From an uncultured Succinatimonas sp. (lineage in GTDB: Bacteria > Pseudomonadota > Gammaproteobacteria > Enterobacterales > Succinivibrionaceae), in the NCBI GenBank assembly GCA_937896115.1, contig CALBLB010000387.1, positions 1-23,149 of the forward strand: 23,149 nt of DNA. Reading direction: 5' to 3'. Position 1 is the stretch's first letter, and every line of letters starts with the position of its first letter. The notes under the pieces were generated by a model, which was given only the letters and a program-made list of their open reading frames with translations, did no database searches and was not told where the DNA came from. The translations under genes were made by a program, and so were the position numbers. Shown here piece by piece: positions 7,494 through 14,633 of this stretch.

Positions 7494-7647
7494 TTGTCAG
7501 CACACTGTAAAAAAACGCTTGTATCTGCTAAAATATCGCGTCAGCATTTCAGTTGTGAAGAAAGAACAGCTGATTTTAGCAGTACACAGTTATCACCTCT
7601 TAGAGAAAGGGGTTTGTTTATACTTTAAACAAAAAAAGGTTTATCAA
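7494..7647 (+). promoter_or_regulatory. efp promoter candidate and structured leader
   Basis: TTGTCA (7494-7499) and TAAAAT (7529-7534) are the best hexamers but are too far apart to be one promoter; TAAAAT alone is a plausible -10. CTGCTAAAAT (7525-7534) is repeated as a perfect inverted copy ATTTTAGCAG (7573-7582). CAGC (7542-7545) and GCTG (7569-7572) inside it extend the stem to 14 pairs with a 7-base bulge. The coding start follows at 7648, preceded by AAAAAAAGG. Whether the repeat acts as DNA operator, as RNA hairpin or as facing -10 elements cannot be decided by eye. Confidence 0.5.
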
Positions 7648-8211
7648 ATGAAGTTAGCTCAAGAAGTACGTGCCGGCAATGTGATCATGGTCGACGGCAA
7701 TCCTATGGTTGTCCAAAAGGCAGAATACAGCAAATCTGGTCGTAACGCCGCCGTAGTCAAAATGAAACTGAAGAGCTTGCTCTCCAACGCCGGTACAGAA
7801 AAAGTATTTCGTGCCGATGATCGTCTTGAAGACGTCGTTCTTGAACACAAAGATTGCACCTATTCATACCTCAATGATCCTTTCTATGTGTTCATGGATG
7901 AAGAATTTAACCAGTATGACGTTGATAAGGACAACATGGGTGATGTGCTGAACTACCTTATCGATGGCATGGAAGACGTTTGTCAGGTCACTTTCTATAA
8001 TGGTAAGGCTATCAGTGTTGAACTGCCGATCAGCATCGTTCGTGAAGTTGAGTACACTGAACCTGCAGTTCGCGGTGATACGTCTGGTAAGGTTACCAAA
8101 CCTGCCAGATTAGCCGGTACCGGTTATACCATCTCTGTTCCTGACTTTGTCAAGACCGGGGACAAGATCGAAATCGATACTCGTACCAATGAATTCAAGA
8201 AACGAGTCTAA
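7648..8211 (+). CDS. efp: Elongation factor P with modifiable arginine 32
   Basis: 187 residues in the three-domain EF-P fold: KOW-like domain I (1-63), OB domain II (about 66-128, DRLEDVVLEHKDCTYSYL) and OB domain III ending GDKIEIDTRTNEFKKRV. The modification loop reads SKSGRNAAV, placing Arg at position 32, the residue rhamnosylated by EarP; EF-P modified by the EpmA/YjeK route has Lys there. EF-P binds stalled ribosomes and promotes peptide bonds at consecutive prolines. I set the start at ATG 7648 (MKLAQEVRAGN), which matches the family start and has AAGG upstream, although the frame is open back to 7519. It is the partner of the preceding earP and is followed by a clear terminator. Confidence 0.97.
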   Translation: MKLAQEVRAGNVIMVDGNPMVVQKAEYSKSGRNAAVVKMKLKSLLSNAGTEKVFRADDRLEDVVLEHKDCTYSYLNDPFYVFMDEEFNQYDVDKDNMGDVLNYLIDGMEDVCQVTFYNGKAISVELPISIVREVEYTEPAVRGDTSGKVTKPARLAGTGYTISVPDFVKTGDKIEIDTRTNEFKKRV

Positions 8212-8243
8212 TCAGAAGCTTTAGCCTGTTTATCCCAAAGATT

Positions 8244-8278
8244 AAGCCTGACGTCCTGATGATGCTCAGGCTTTTTTT
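8244..8278 (+). terminator. Rho-independent terminator after efp
   Basis: AAGCCTGA (8244-8251) pairs with TCAGGCTT (8266-8273), an 8-bp GC-containing stem with a 14-base loop, followed by a run of T to 8278. It sits 33 bases after the efp stop and ends the earP-efp unit. Confidence 0.92.
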
Positions 8279-8279
8279 A

Positions 8280-8709
8280 CATCTGAATGAATCATCATCA
8301 TGAGAAATCAATGTTTGCATCTTTGCTAAAATTGCATACAAAAACTGTGATTAAGCTGTTGAGAGTCAAGGGATCTGCTGTCGCGTAATGTTGGAGAAAA
8401 TACGAAAAGTTTTTATACTGTTTAGAAGTTGGTATTTTTCCACTGAACTCAAACAATATTGCACCAACTCACAACAGAATTAGTCAGATATTAACGTGTT
8501 GTTTTAGATATGTTTTTTTGATTTTTCGTCTGTTTTTGCATAACTAATAATAACAATAATAAAAAATTATATTAATAATTAATATTTTCTATATTTATTA
8601 ATTATTAGTTCTAATTTTTCAACAAACGTCGGTGAAAGAGACTTAACTGCCACTAACACCAAATACAATCTATCCTTGCTATAAGAAAGGATCTTCTTAA
8701 GGCTTACTA
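8280..8709. other. Gene-free AT-rich region upstream of mnmG, candidate oriC
   Basis: About 430 bases with no credible gene. In many proteobacteria the chromosomal origin lies next to mnmG (gidA)-rsmG-parAB, so this is the positional candidate. A nearly G/C-free segment at 8541-8620 could serve as an unwinding element. It holds a 12-bp AT-only inverted repeat (8573-8584 with 8596-8607) and an overlapping 10-bp pair AACTAATAAT/ATTATTAGTT (8542-8551, 8601-8610). Against the call, I find no exact DnaA box of the TTATCCACA type; the best is TTTGCATAA (8535-8543, reverse orientation, imperfect). Only two GATC sites are present (about 8371 and 8690). The region also includes the mnmG promoter. Confidence 0.45.
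8677..8685 (+). promoter_or_regulatory. Extended -10 candidate for mnmG
   Basis: TGCTATAAG fits an extended -10 (TG, one base, TATAAg) and would start a transcript about 20 bases before the mnmG ATG. TACAAT at 8664-8669 is an alternative -10. Neither has a strong -35. Confidence 0.35.
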
Positions 8710-10596
8710 ATGAATCCGCTGAGAATTTTTGACGTTATCGTTATCGGTGCCGGTCATGCAGGCATTGAAGCTGCTGCAGCCAGTGCCAGAATGAAATGCA
8801 AAACATTGCTTTTAACACACAACCTTGAAACAGTCGGAGAAATGTCATGCAACCCGGCTTTTGGCGGTATAGGAAAAGGTCATTTACTAAAAGAAGTAGA
8901 TGCAATGGGCGGTGTGTGCCCTGGAGCTATTGATCAAGCTGGCATTCAGTTCCGTTCCTTAAATTCCTCAAAAGGACCAGCTGTAAGAGCTACGAGAGCT
9001 CAGACAGATCGCCATCTTTATAAGCAAGTAATAAGACAAACTCTATCTTCGTATCCTAATTTGACTGTTTTTCAACAACCATGTACGGCTGTGATTTTTA
9101 AAGATGGTACTGTGTGCGGAGTTAAAACGGCTGGAGGCATCGATTTTTTTGCAAAAGCCGTAATTATTTGTGCTGGTACATTTTTAAACGGCCTTATTCA
9201 TATAGGACTGGATCATTACAGCGGAGGACGTGCAGGAGATCCTGCGTCTGTTGCTTTGGCTGAAAATTTAAAGGAATTGGGGCTAAAGGTAGGACGACTA
9301 AAAACAGGTACACCGGCGAGAATTTATGCTGACAGTATTGACTATTCAAAAATGCAAAGACAGGAACCAGAACATCCGCAACCTGTTTTTTCATTTATGC
9401 ATTCTCAAGATATCCATCCTAAGCAGGTACCTTGTTTTATTACCAGAACAAACGAAAAGACTCATGAAATTATTCGTGGTGGATTGGACAGATCTCCTCT
9501 GTATTCAGGAGTGATTCACAGTGTCGGTCCGCGCTATTGTCCGTCTATTGAAGACAAGATAGTAAGATATCCGGACAGAACATCGCACAAGATCTTTATA
9601 GAGCCTGAAGGTTTGACTTCACCTTTGGTCTATCCGAACGGCATCTCTACTTCTCTCCCATTTGATGTACAGGAAGCCTTTATCCATTCAATTGAAGGGT
9701 TGGAGAATGCTGTTATAGCAAGACCTGGGTATGCTATTGAATACGATTTTTATGATCCTCGGGAATTATCAGTGTCGATGCAATCGAAAATTGTCCCGGG
9801 ATTATTTTTGGCCGGACAGATCAACGGTACAACTGGATATGAAGAGGCCGCAGCTCAAGGTCTTTTGGCAGGAATAAATGCAGGACTTTTTGTGAAAGGG
9901 TTAAATCCTTGGTTCCCAGGACGTGAACAGGCTTATGTAGGAGTATTGATGGATGATCTTTGTACTCTCGGTACCAAAGAGCCGTATCGCATGTTTACAT
10001 CGAGAGCTGAACATCGCTTGATCTTAAGAGAAGACAATGCTGATGAAAGATTGACTCCTAAGGCCAGAGAATTAGGTGTTATTTCCGATGAACGGTGGAT
10101 AAGGTTTGAGAAAAAAGAAAAAGAAATTGAGCTTGAGAGAAATCGTCTTAGATCTTATCTTGTGAAACCCTCAGCAGAACAAGGAAAAAGTATAAGCGAG
10201 ATCTTGAATAATCCCATGTCACAAGAGCAGAGTCTTGAGGAATTGTTGAGAAGACCAGAGGTAAGGTATGAATCCTTAATTAAAGCAGCAGGCCTTGAGC
10301 CGTTGGCATCAGATCCCCAGGCTGCAGAACAGGTTGAAATTCAAGTTAAGTACCAAGGATATTTGAAACGTGAGTTGGACGATATAAAGAAAAATCGTAG
10401 CAATGAAAACACATTGTTACCTTTGAACTTCGATTATTCGTCTATTCCTGCTTTATCAAAAGAAGTTGCGCAGAAACTTAACCAATTTAAGCCAGAAACT
10501 ATAGGTATGGCGTCAAGAATTTCAGGGGTTACTCCTGCAGCTATTTCTATTTTGCTAGTACATCTTAAGAAATTAGGATTATTGGGGCAGAGATGA
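8710..10596 (+). CDS. mnmG: MnmG (GidA), tRNA uridine-34 5-carboxymethylaminomethyl modification enzyme
   Basis: 628 residues, one short of the E. coli enzyme. The N-terminal FAD-binding motif is VIGAGHAGIEAA (GAGHAG at 13-18), followed by the family blocks CNPAFGGIGKGHL, GLKVGRLKTGTPARI and PRYCPSIEDK (about 275-285, containing the conserved cysteine). GTTGYEEAAAQG lies near residue 380, and the C-terminal helical domain ends SGVTPAAISILLVHLKK. With MnmE it uses FAD, NADH and methylene-tetrahydrofolate to modify the wobble uridine of certain tRNAs. ATG has AAGG upstream. It overlaps rsmG by 4 bases (ATGA), the classic gidA-gidB arrangement beside the origin. Confidence 0.98.
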   Translation: MNPLRIFDVIVIGAGHAGIEAAAASARMKCKTLLLTHNLETVGEMSCNPAFGGIGKGHLLKEVDAMGGVCPGAIDQAGIQFRSLNSSKGPAVRATRAQTDRHLYKQVIRQTLSSYPNLTVFQQPCTAVIFKDGTVCGVKTAGGIDFFAKAVIICAGTFLNGLIHIGLDHYSGGRAGDPASVALAENLKELGLKVGRLKTGTPARIYADSIDYSKMQRQEPEHPQPVFSFMHSQDIHPKQVPCFITRTNEKTHEIIRGGLDRSPLYSGVIHSVGPRYCPSIEDKIVRYPDRTSHKIFIEPEGLTSPLVYPNGISTSLPFDVQEAFIHSIEGLENAVIARPGYAIEYDFYDPRELSVSMQSKIVPGLFLAGQINGTTGYEEAAAQGLLAGINAGLFVKGLNPWFPGREQAYVGVLMDDLCTLGTKEPYRMFTSRAEHRLILREDNADERLTPKARELGVISDERWIRFEKKEKEIELERNRLRSYLVKPSAEQGKSISEILNNPMSQEQSLEELLRRPEVRYESLIKAAGLEPLASDPQAAEQVEIQVKYQGYLKRELDDIKKNRSNENTLLPLNFDYSSIPALSKEVAQKLNQFKPETIGMASRISGVTPAAISILLVHLKKLGLLGQR

Positions 10597-11273
10597 AAAC
10601 AAAAAATATAGACCAGACTTTTCCTGCAGAGGCTATCAAAGAAAAAATCCGCCTTTTATGGGGACAATCTTCGTGTCATGTAGCAATAAGTGACTTAAAA
10701 GTAGAGCAGATGACAACGCTGATAAGTTTATTGTATCAATGGAATAAAGCTTTAAATCTTACTGCTGTCAGAAATCCTGAAGACATGGTTGTTCTGCATA
10801 TAATCGACAGTATTAGTGTAGAGCCTTGCATATATGGGAACAACATTGCTGATGTGGGAACAGGACCAGGCTTTCCTGGTTTGGTATTGGCGATTTTGCA
10901 TCCAGAGATTAAGTTCACTTTGATTGATTCTGTATCAAAAAAAATCTCTTTTGTAAAAAATGCTGTAGCCGTACTAAAACTGGGTAACGTCACACCAGTT
11001 AATGGTCGTTGTGAAGAATTGCAACCAGAAGAACTTTTTGATTGTATAGTAAGCCGCGCTTTTGCTCCTTTAGATAAGATTGTAAATTGGTGCCGCGATT
11101 TGCTGACATCTGAGGGCAAGTTCGTTGCCATGAAAGCTAATCTTTCTGACGAAGAACTTGGTAATGTTCCAAAAGATGTTGTTATAGATAGAATTGAAAA
11201 GTTAAACGTCCCTGGACTTAATGCCACAAGACAAGCTGTAGTAATGTCTTTACGCAACACTAAACAGGAATAA
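10593..11273 (+). CDS. rsmG: RsmG (GidB), 16S rRNA (guanine-527-N7) methyltransferase
   Basis: 226 residues; E. coli RsmG is 207, the extra length being at the N terminus. The SAM-binding loop is ADVGTGPGFPGLVLAI (about residues 86-101), preceded by KALNLTAVRNPEDMVVLHIIDS, a highly characteristic GidB block. The later SRAFAPLDKIVNWC carries the conserved SRA motif. The enzyme methylates N7 of G527 in 16S rRNA. Its start overlaps the mnmG stop and parA begins 4 bases after its own stop, so mnmG-rsmG-parA read as one operon. Confidence 0.97.
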   Translation: MKTKNIDQTFPAEAIKEKIRLLWGQSSCHVAISDLKVEQMTTLISLLYQWNKALNLTAVRNPEDMVVLHIIDSISVEPCIYGNNIADVGTGPGFPGLVLAILHPEIKFTLIDSVSKKISFVKNAVAVLKLGNVTPVNGRCEELQPEELFDCIVSRAFAPLDKIVNWCRDLLTSEGKFVAMKANLSDEELGNVPKDVVIDRIEKLNVPGLNATRQAVVMSLRNTKQE

Positions 11274-11277
11274 AAAA

Positions 11278-12063
11278 ATGGTAAAAACTATAGCCATCGC
11301 CAATCAGAAAGGAGGAGTAGGTAAGACTACTACCTGTGTAAATTTGGCTGCATCTTTAGCTGCATTAAAGAAACGTGTATTGGTAGTTGATTGTGATCCG
11401 CAGGGAAATGCTACCATGGCTTCAGGGGTAAATAAGTTTGAATTGAGAAAAACTGTATGCCAAGTGTTGATAGATGACCTGGATGCTGAGGAGGTCCTGA
11501 TCAAAGAAAATACAGGCTCATTTCATTTACTTCCAGCCAATGAAGATTTGACAGCAGCTGAAGTAAAGTTACTTGATTATTATGGTCGTGAATACCGTCT
11601 TAAAAACGCATTAAAACCTATCAAAGATAATTACGATTTCATTTTTATCGACTGTCCCCCTTCTTTAAATCTTTTGACAGTCAATGCTATGTGCGCTGCT
11701 GATTCGATTATTGTCCCGCTCCAATGTGAGTATTTTGCATTGGAAGGTCTTACATTGCTAATTGATACAGTGGATCAATTAGCTCATGCCGTGAATCCTG
11801 AATTGAAAATTGAAGGGATTTTAAGAACGATGTTTGACAACCGCAATCGCTTGTCATCGGATGTATCGGATGAGTTGAAAAATAACTTTGGAAGTTTGGT
11901 GTACGAGACAATTATTCCAAGAAATGTGAGATTGGCAGAGGCTCCAAGTTATGGAAAGCCTGCTATGTATTACGATAAATCGTCAAGCGGTACAAAGGCA
12001 TATATGGCATTGGCCGCAGAAGTAATAGAAAGAAACGGTGAATCTGTAAGTAAGAAGAAGTAG
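11278..12063 (+). CDS. parA: ParA (Soj) chromosome-partitioning ATPase
   Basis: 261 residues. The deviant Walker A motif KGGVGKTT (11-18) begins with the signature lysine and is followed by NLAASLAALKKRVLVVDCDPQGNATMASG (Walker A'), FIFIDCPPSLNLLT (Walker B) and the late block PRNVRLAEAPSYGKPA. This is the chromosomal Soj/ParA subfamily, without the N-terminal helix-turn-helix of plasmid type Ia ParA. It binds DNA nonspecifically in the ATP form and moves ParB-parS complexes after replication. Its ribosome site is inside the end of rsmG. parB follows after 72 bases. Confidence 0.97.
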   Translation: MVKTIAIANQKGGVGKTTTCVNLAASLAALKKRVLVVDCDPQGNATMASGVNKFELRKTVCQVLIDDLDAEEVLIKENTGSFHLLPANEDLTAAEVKLLDYYGREYRLKNALKPIKDNYDFIFIDCPPSLNLLTVNAMCAADSIIVPLQCEYFALEGLTLLIDTVDQLAHAVNPELKIEGILRTMFDNRNRLSSDVSDELKNNFGSLVYETIIPRNVRLAEAPSYGKPAMYYDKSSSGTKAYMALAAEVIERNGESVSKKK

Positions 12064-12084
12064 ATAGTTTCACAAGGACTATCT
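12062..12084 (+). repeat. Hairpin at the parA stop codon
   Basis: AGATAGT (12062-12068) and ACTATCT (12078-12084) form a perfect 7-bp stem with loop TTCACAAGG. It starts within the parA stop codon. There is no following T tract, so it is not a clear terminator. GTTTCAC overlaps half of the parS consensus, but the other half-site is absent. Confidence 0.5.
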
Positions 12085-12135
12085 GGAGAATTGCCGATTT
12101 TATCTTGAAGGTAATATACGAACAAGGAGCTTACA

Positions 12136-13047
12136 ATGCCTTTAGGTCGAGGGTTGGGATCGCTTTTAAGTGAAAGCAGAAAAGCCAAAGAACTTAAGCA
12201 AGAACAGTATGATATCGAAAAATCTGAAGAAAATAAGATTATTCATGATGTTAATGCGGTAACAGAATTAAGTATTGATCTGTTACAAGCTTCAATCTAT
12301 CAACCGCGGCGTACATTTGATGATCCGGGGATTGTCGAGCTTGCAAATTCAATACGTGAACATGGCGTACTTGAACCTTTGATCGTAAAAAAGGCCAACG
12401 ATAGTTCAGGAAAATATGAGATTATTTGCGGAGAACGTCGCTATCGGGCTTGTAAAGAAGCTGGGTTAAAAAAAGTTCCTTGTTTTGTACGTGATCTGGC
12501 AAAAAATGATGCTTATGCAATAGCATTAGTAGAAAACATCCAGCGTGAAGATCTAAATCCTTTGGAACAGGCTTCAGCATTGGAACAGATGTTGAATGAA
12601 TGTGGCATGAGTCAACAAGATTTGGCGAAAACTTTGGGAAAGTCCAGATCTTCAGTAACTAATATTTTGCGAATAAATAAATTAGAGCCAGCCGTGAAAG
12701 AGATGGTAGGTTCCGGGCAATTGGATTTAGGGCATGCAAAAGTTTTATTGGGACTTGAAGGAAATTTACAGTTAAAAGCTGCCGAAGTAGTTGTTAAAAA
12801 ACAATTGACTGTTCGACAGACAGAAGATTTTGTAAAAGATATAAAGGAAAAGGGCACAGATGAACAGGAACAGTCTGTAAAAAAGACTGTAAAACCTCAG
12901 AGTCTTTGTGAGTTTGAAGGCATTTTGTCTAAATTTTTTTCAGGTTTGAAGATCAAGCTTGGCGGTAATGAAAATAAAGGAAAACTTACGATAGCGTATT
13001 CATCCCCTGAAGAATTTGCTAGATTAAAGCATTTGCTTGAAAAATAA
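12136..13047 (+). CDS. parB: ParB (Spo0J) chromosome-partitioning CTPase and parS-binding protein
   Basis: 303 residues. The N-terminal MPLGRGLGSLLSE is the short ParA-stimulating peptide typical of chromosomal ParB. The CTP-binding domain contains YQPRRTFDD, the C-motif GERRYRACKEAG (about 95-106) and VENIQREDLNPLEQASAL (about 134-151). A helix-turn-helix follows (SQQDLAKTLGKSRSSVTNILRI, about 156-177). The C terminus (about 250-303) matches the dimerisation domain, ending IAYSSPEEFARLKHLLEK. It loads on parS and spreads as a CTP-dependent clamp. ATG is preceded by AAGGAG. I could not find a full parS site in the window, so parS must lie elsewhere. Confidence 0.97.
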   Translation: MPLGRGLGSLLSESRKAKELKQEQYDIEKSEENKIIHDVNAVTELSIDLLQASIYQPRRTFDDPGIVELANSIREHGVLEPLIVKKANDSSGKYEIICGERRYRACKEAGLKKVPCFVRDLAKNDAYAIALVENIQREDLNPLEQASALEQMLNECGMSQQDLAKTLGKSRSSVTNILRINKLEPAVKEMVGSGQLDLGHAKVLLGLEGNLQLKAAEVVVKKQLTVRQTEDFVKDIKEKGTDEQEQSVKKTVKPQSLCEFEGILSKFFSGLKIKLGGNENKGKLTIAYSSPEEFARLKHLLEK

Positions 13048-13080
13048 CGATCTTGTATTACAGAAAATCACCAAAATAGT

Positions 13081-13115
13081 GCAAAAATATTAAAAGAATT
13101 TCGATAATATTTTGC
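13081..13115. repeat. Imperfect inverted repeat between parB and atpI
   Basis: GCAAAAATATT (13081-13091) and AATATTTTGC (13106-13115) pair with one bulged A. GATAAT (13103-13108), a possible -10 for atpI, lies in it; TGCAAA 17 bases upstream is a weak -35. It may be a weak parB terminator or part of an atp promoter. Confidence 0.35.
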
Positions 13116-13131
13116 AATAAGACAACAAAAG

Positions 13132-13506
13132 ATGTTAAAAGCCTTACGCCCTTATTTATTTATCTATGTTGTTGTGTTGGGGTTAGCCTTTGTTTATGCG
13201 TTTTTTTTTAAAACTAGGTTGTTCCTCTCACTTTCTGCATCTTTGTATGCCATTTTTGTTTTTTCTGTATCTAGTTTTATAGGATGGTATTACGCACATA
13301 GGCACGATAACAATAAAAATACTGTTAATACAGTAATTTACGACGCTGTGTACGGAGTTGTTCTAAAGTACATGGTACTTGTATTATTACTTGTATTTTA
13401 TTTTAAATTCGTAAAAATAGAAGAAATTTTATTTATTTCAGATTTTGTATTGTTAATTATAATAAAAAATATTCTTGCATTTGTAATATATTCAAGAAAG
13501 TTATAG
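13132..13506 (+). CDS. atpI: AtpI, ATP synthase assembly-associated membrane protein
   Basis: 124 residues with four hydrophobic segments (about 7-25, 29-51, 73-93 and 97-119), separated by short charged loops such as AHRHDNNKN. Sequence conservation to known AtpI cannot be judged by eye, since the family is poorly conserved. The call rests on size (E. coli 126), topology and position as the first gene of the atp operon, before atpB. AtpI is thought to help c-ring assembly or Mg2+ handling and is not part of the final enzyme. No Shine-Dalgarno sequence precedes the ATG (ACAACAAAAG), which may keep expression low. A 147-base structured gap separates it from atpB. Confidence 0.75.
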   Translation: MLKALRPYLFIYVVVLGLAFVYAFFFKTRLFLSLSASLYAIFVFSVSSFIGWYYAHRHDNNKNTVNTVIYDAVYGVVLKYMVLVLLLVFYFKFVKIEEILFISDFVLLIIIKNILAFVIYSRKL

Positions 13507-13516
13507 CTAACAGTTT

Positions 13517-13653
13517 TTGACAATAAAATTTAATTGTCGTAATTTCATCTGAAAATTTAACAAACGTAGGATGCGTCAAAACACAGATTTTCCGCATCTG
13601 TTTTCGTATCCGTCGTCAACAAGGCTTTTGAAAGCCTATAAGGTGCCGAGTTT
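13517..13653 (+). promoter_or_regulatory. atpB leader: promoter candidate and alternative hairpins
   Basis: TTGACA (13517-13522) lies 17 bases before TAATTT (13540-13545), a good -35 with a weak -10. Downstream, ACAGAT (13583-13588) pairs with ATCTGT (13596-13601), followed by TTTT: a terminator-like hairpin. GATGCG (13570-13575) can instead pair with CGCATC (13593-13598), which uses the same bases and would exclude the first hairpin. A third perfect hairpin, AGGCTT-TTGA-AAGCCT (13622-13637), sits just before the AAGGTG ribosome site of atpB. The layout suggests attenuation or translational control of the ATP synthase genes. Confidence 0.5.
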
Positions 13654-14607
13654 ATGTCAGAGAGTCATTCTCAAGAGTATATTTCGCATCATCTGCACTT
13701 CCTTCAAGTTGATCTACGCGATCTTTCGGTTGTAGATAGTGTAAAACCGAGCGATCAGCAGGCTTATCAAGCTTGTTTAGTCAATTCTGATGCGTCAAAT
13801 TGTTTAAAGACTGTAGCAACGCAAAAATGTTACTTGTCAGATCTAGGACAGGGGACTTGTGTTGGTGTGTTACCAGAAGCTAAAGCATCAAATATTTTTA
13901 ACCCTTATACGGTGAATCTTGATTCTCTTGGTATAACCGTTATTTTAGGAATTTTGTTTTTGGTGCTGTTCCGTTATGCTTCAAAACGAACCAAGAGCGG
14001 TGTCCCAGGAAAGTTCCAATGTTTTATTGAAATGATCTTCTGTATGGTCAGGGATATGGTTTCCGGTATTTTTAAGCGTAAGAGTAAGTTGATAGCACCG
14101 TTATCGCTTACAGTTTTCGCTTGGATCTTCCTGATGAACCTTATGGATCTCCTCCCTATAGATCTGTTGCCTGAATCTGCTAAAGGGATCGGTATACCTT
14201 TCCTCAGAGTTGTACCTTCAGCTGATGTGAATATTACGTTATCCATGGCTGTAGCTGTTTTTTGCCTTATCTTTGTATTTTCGTTTAAAAATATCGGAGT
14301 AAAAGGCTTTTTAAAGAGTATCACGCTACATCCTTTCAATCACTGGGCTTTTATACCTGTTAATTTCATACTAGAGGGTGTTTCCCTTTTATCCAAACCT
14401 ATTTCTTTGGGGCTTCGACTTTTCGGCAATATGTATGCTGGAGAGATGATTTTTATACTTATTGCACTCCTCCCTTTGTGGTGGATTCAATGGGTATTGA
14501 ATGTGCCTTGGGCTTTGTTCCATATTTTGATTGTGACATTGCAGGCATTTATTTTCATGGTTCTGACCATTGTTTATCTGTCAATGGCCAGTGAAGATGA
14601 AGAGTAG
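13654..14607 (+). CDS. atpB: ATP synthase F0 subunit a, with a cysteine-containing N-terminal insert
   Basis: 317 residues against 271 in E. coli. The N-terminal YISHHLHFLQVDLRDLSVVD and everything from about residue 86 onward (NLDSLGITVILG, SGVPGKFQ, LMNLMDLLPIDLLP, PSADVNITLSMA, PFNHWAFIPVN) follow the gammaproteobacterial a subunit closely. The essential arginine is Arg255 in SLGLRLFGNMYAGE, and the end is VYLSMASEDEE. The extra length is a block at about 33-80 with four cysteines (41, 50, 59, 69), in the segment before the first membrane helix, expected on the periplasmic side. Subunit a forms the proton half-channels against the c ring. AAGGTG precedes the ATG. Confidence 0.97.
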   Translation: MSESHSQEYISHHLHFLQVDLRDLSVVDSVKPSDQQAYQACLVNSDASNCLKTVATQKCYLSDLGQGTCVGVLPEAKASNIFNPYTVNLDSLGITVILGILFLVLFRYASKRTKSGVPGKFQCFIEMIFCMVRDMVSGIFKRKSKLIAPLSLTVFAWIFLMNLMDLLPIDLLPESAKGIGIPFLRVVPSADVNITLSMAVAVFCLIFVFSFKNIGVKGFLKSITLHPFNHWAFIPVNFILEGVSLLSKPISLGLRLFGNMYAGEMIFILIALLPLWWIQWVLNVPWALFHILIVTLQAFIFMVLTIVYLSMASEDEE

Positions 14608-14633
14608 TTCATTGTTTTACAAGGAGATATAAA

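Noticed and set aside
7519..7647. N-terminal extension of EF-P from a TTG at 7519
   Set aside because: The family protein begins at MKLAQEVRAGN (7648), and the upstream part is leader sequence with an inverted repeat and a promoter-like element.
8535..8543. DnaA box TTTGCATAA
   Set aside because: It is an imperfect match in an AT-rich region and stands alone, so I mention it only as the best of weak candidates and do not list it as a feature.
10736..11260. Long minus-strand open frame opposite rsmG (174 codons)
   Set aside because: It is antisense to a well-conserved rsmG, shows low-complexity Ser/Thr-rich translation and no family likeness; similar shadows occur opposite mnmG, atpD and ftsY.
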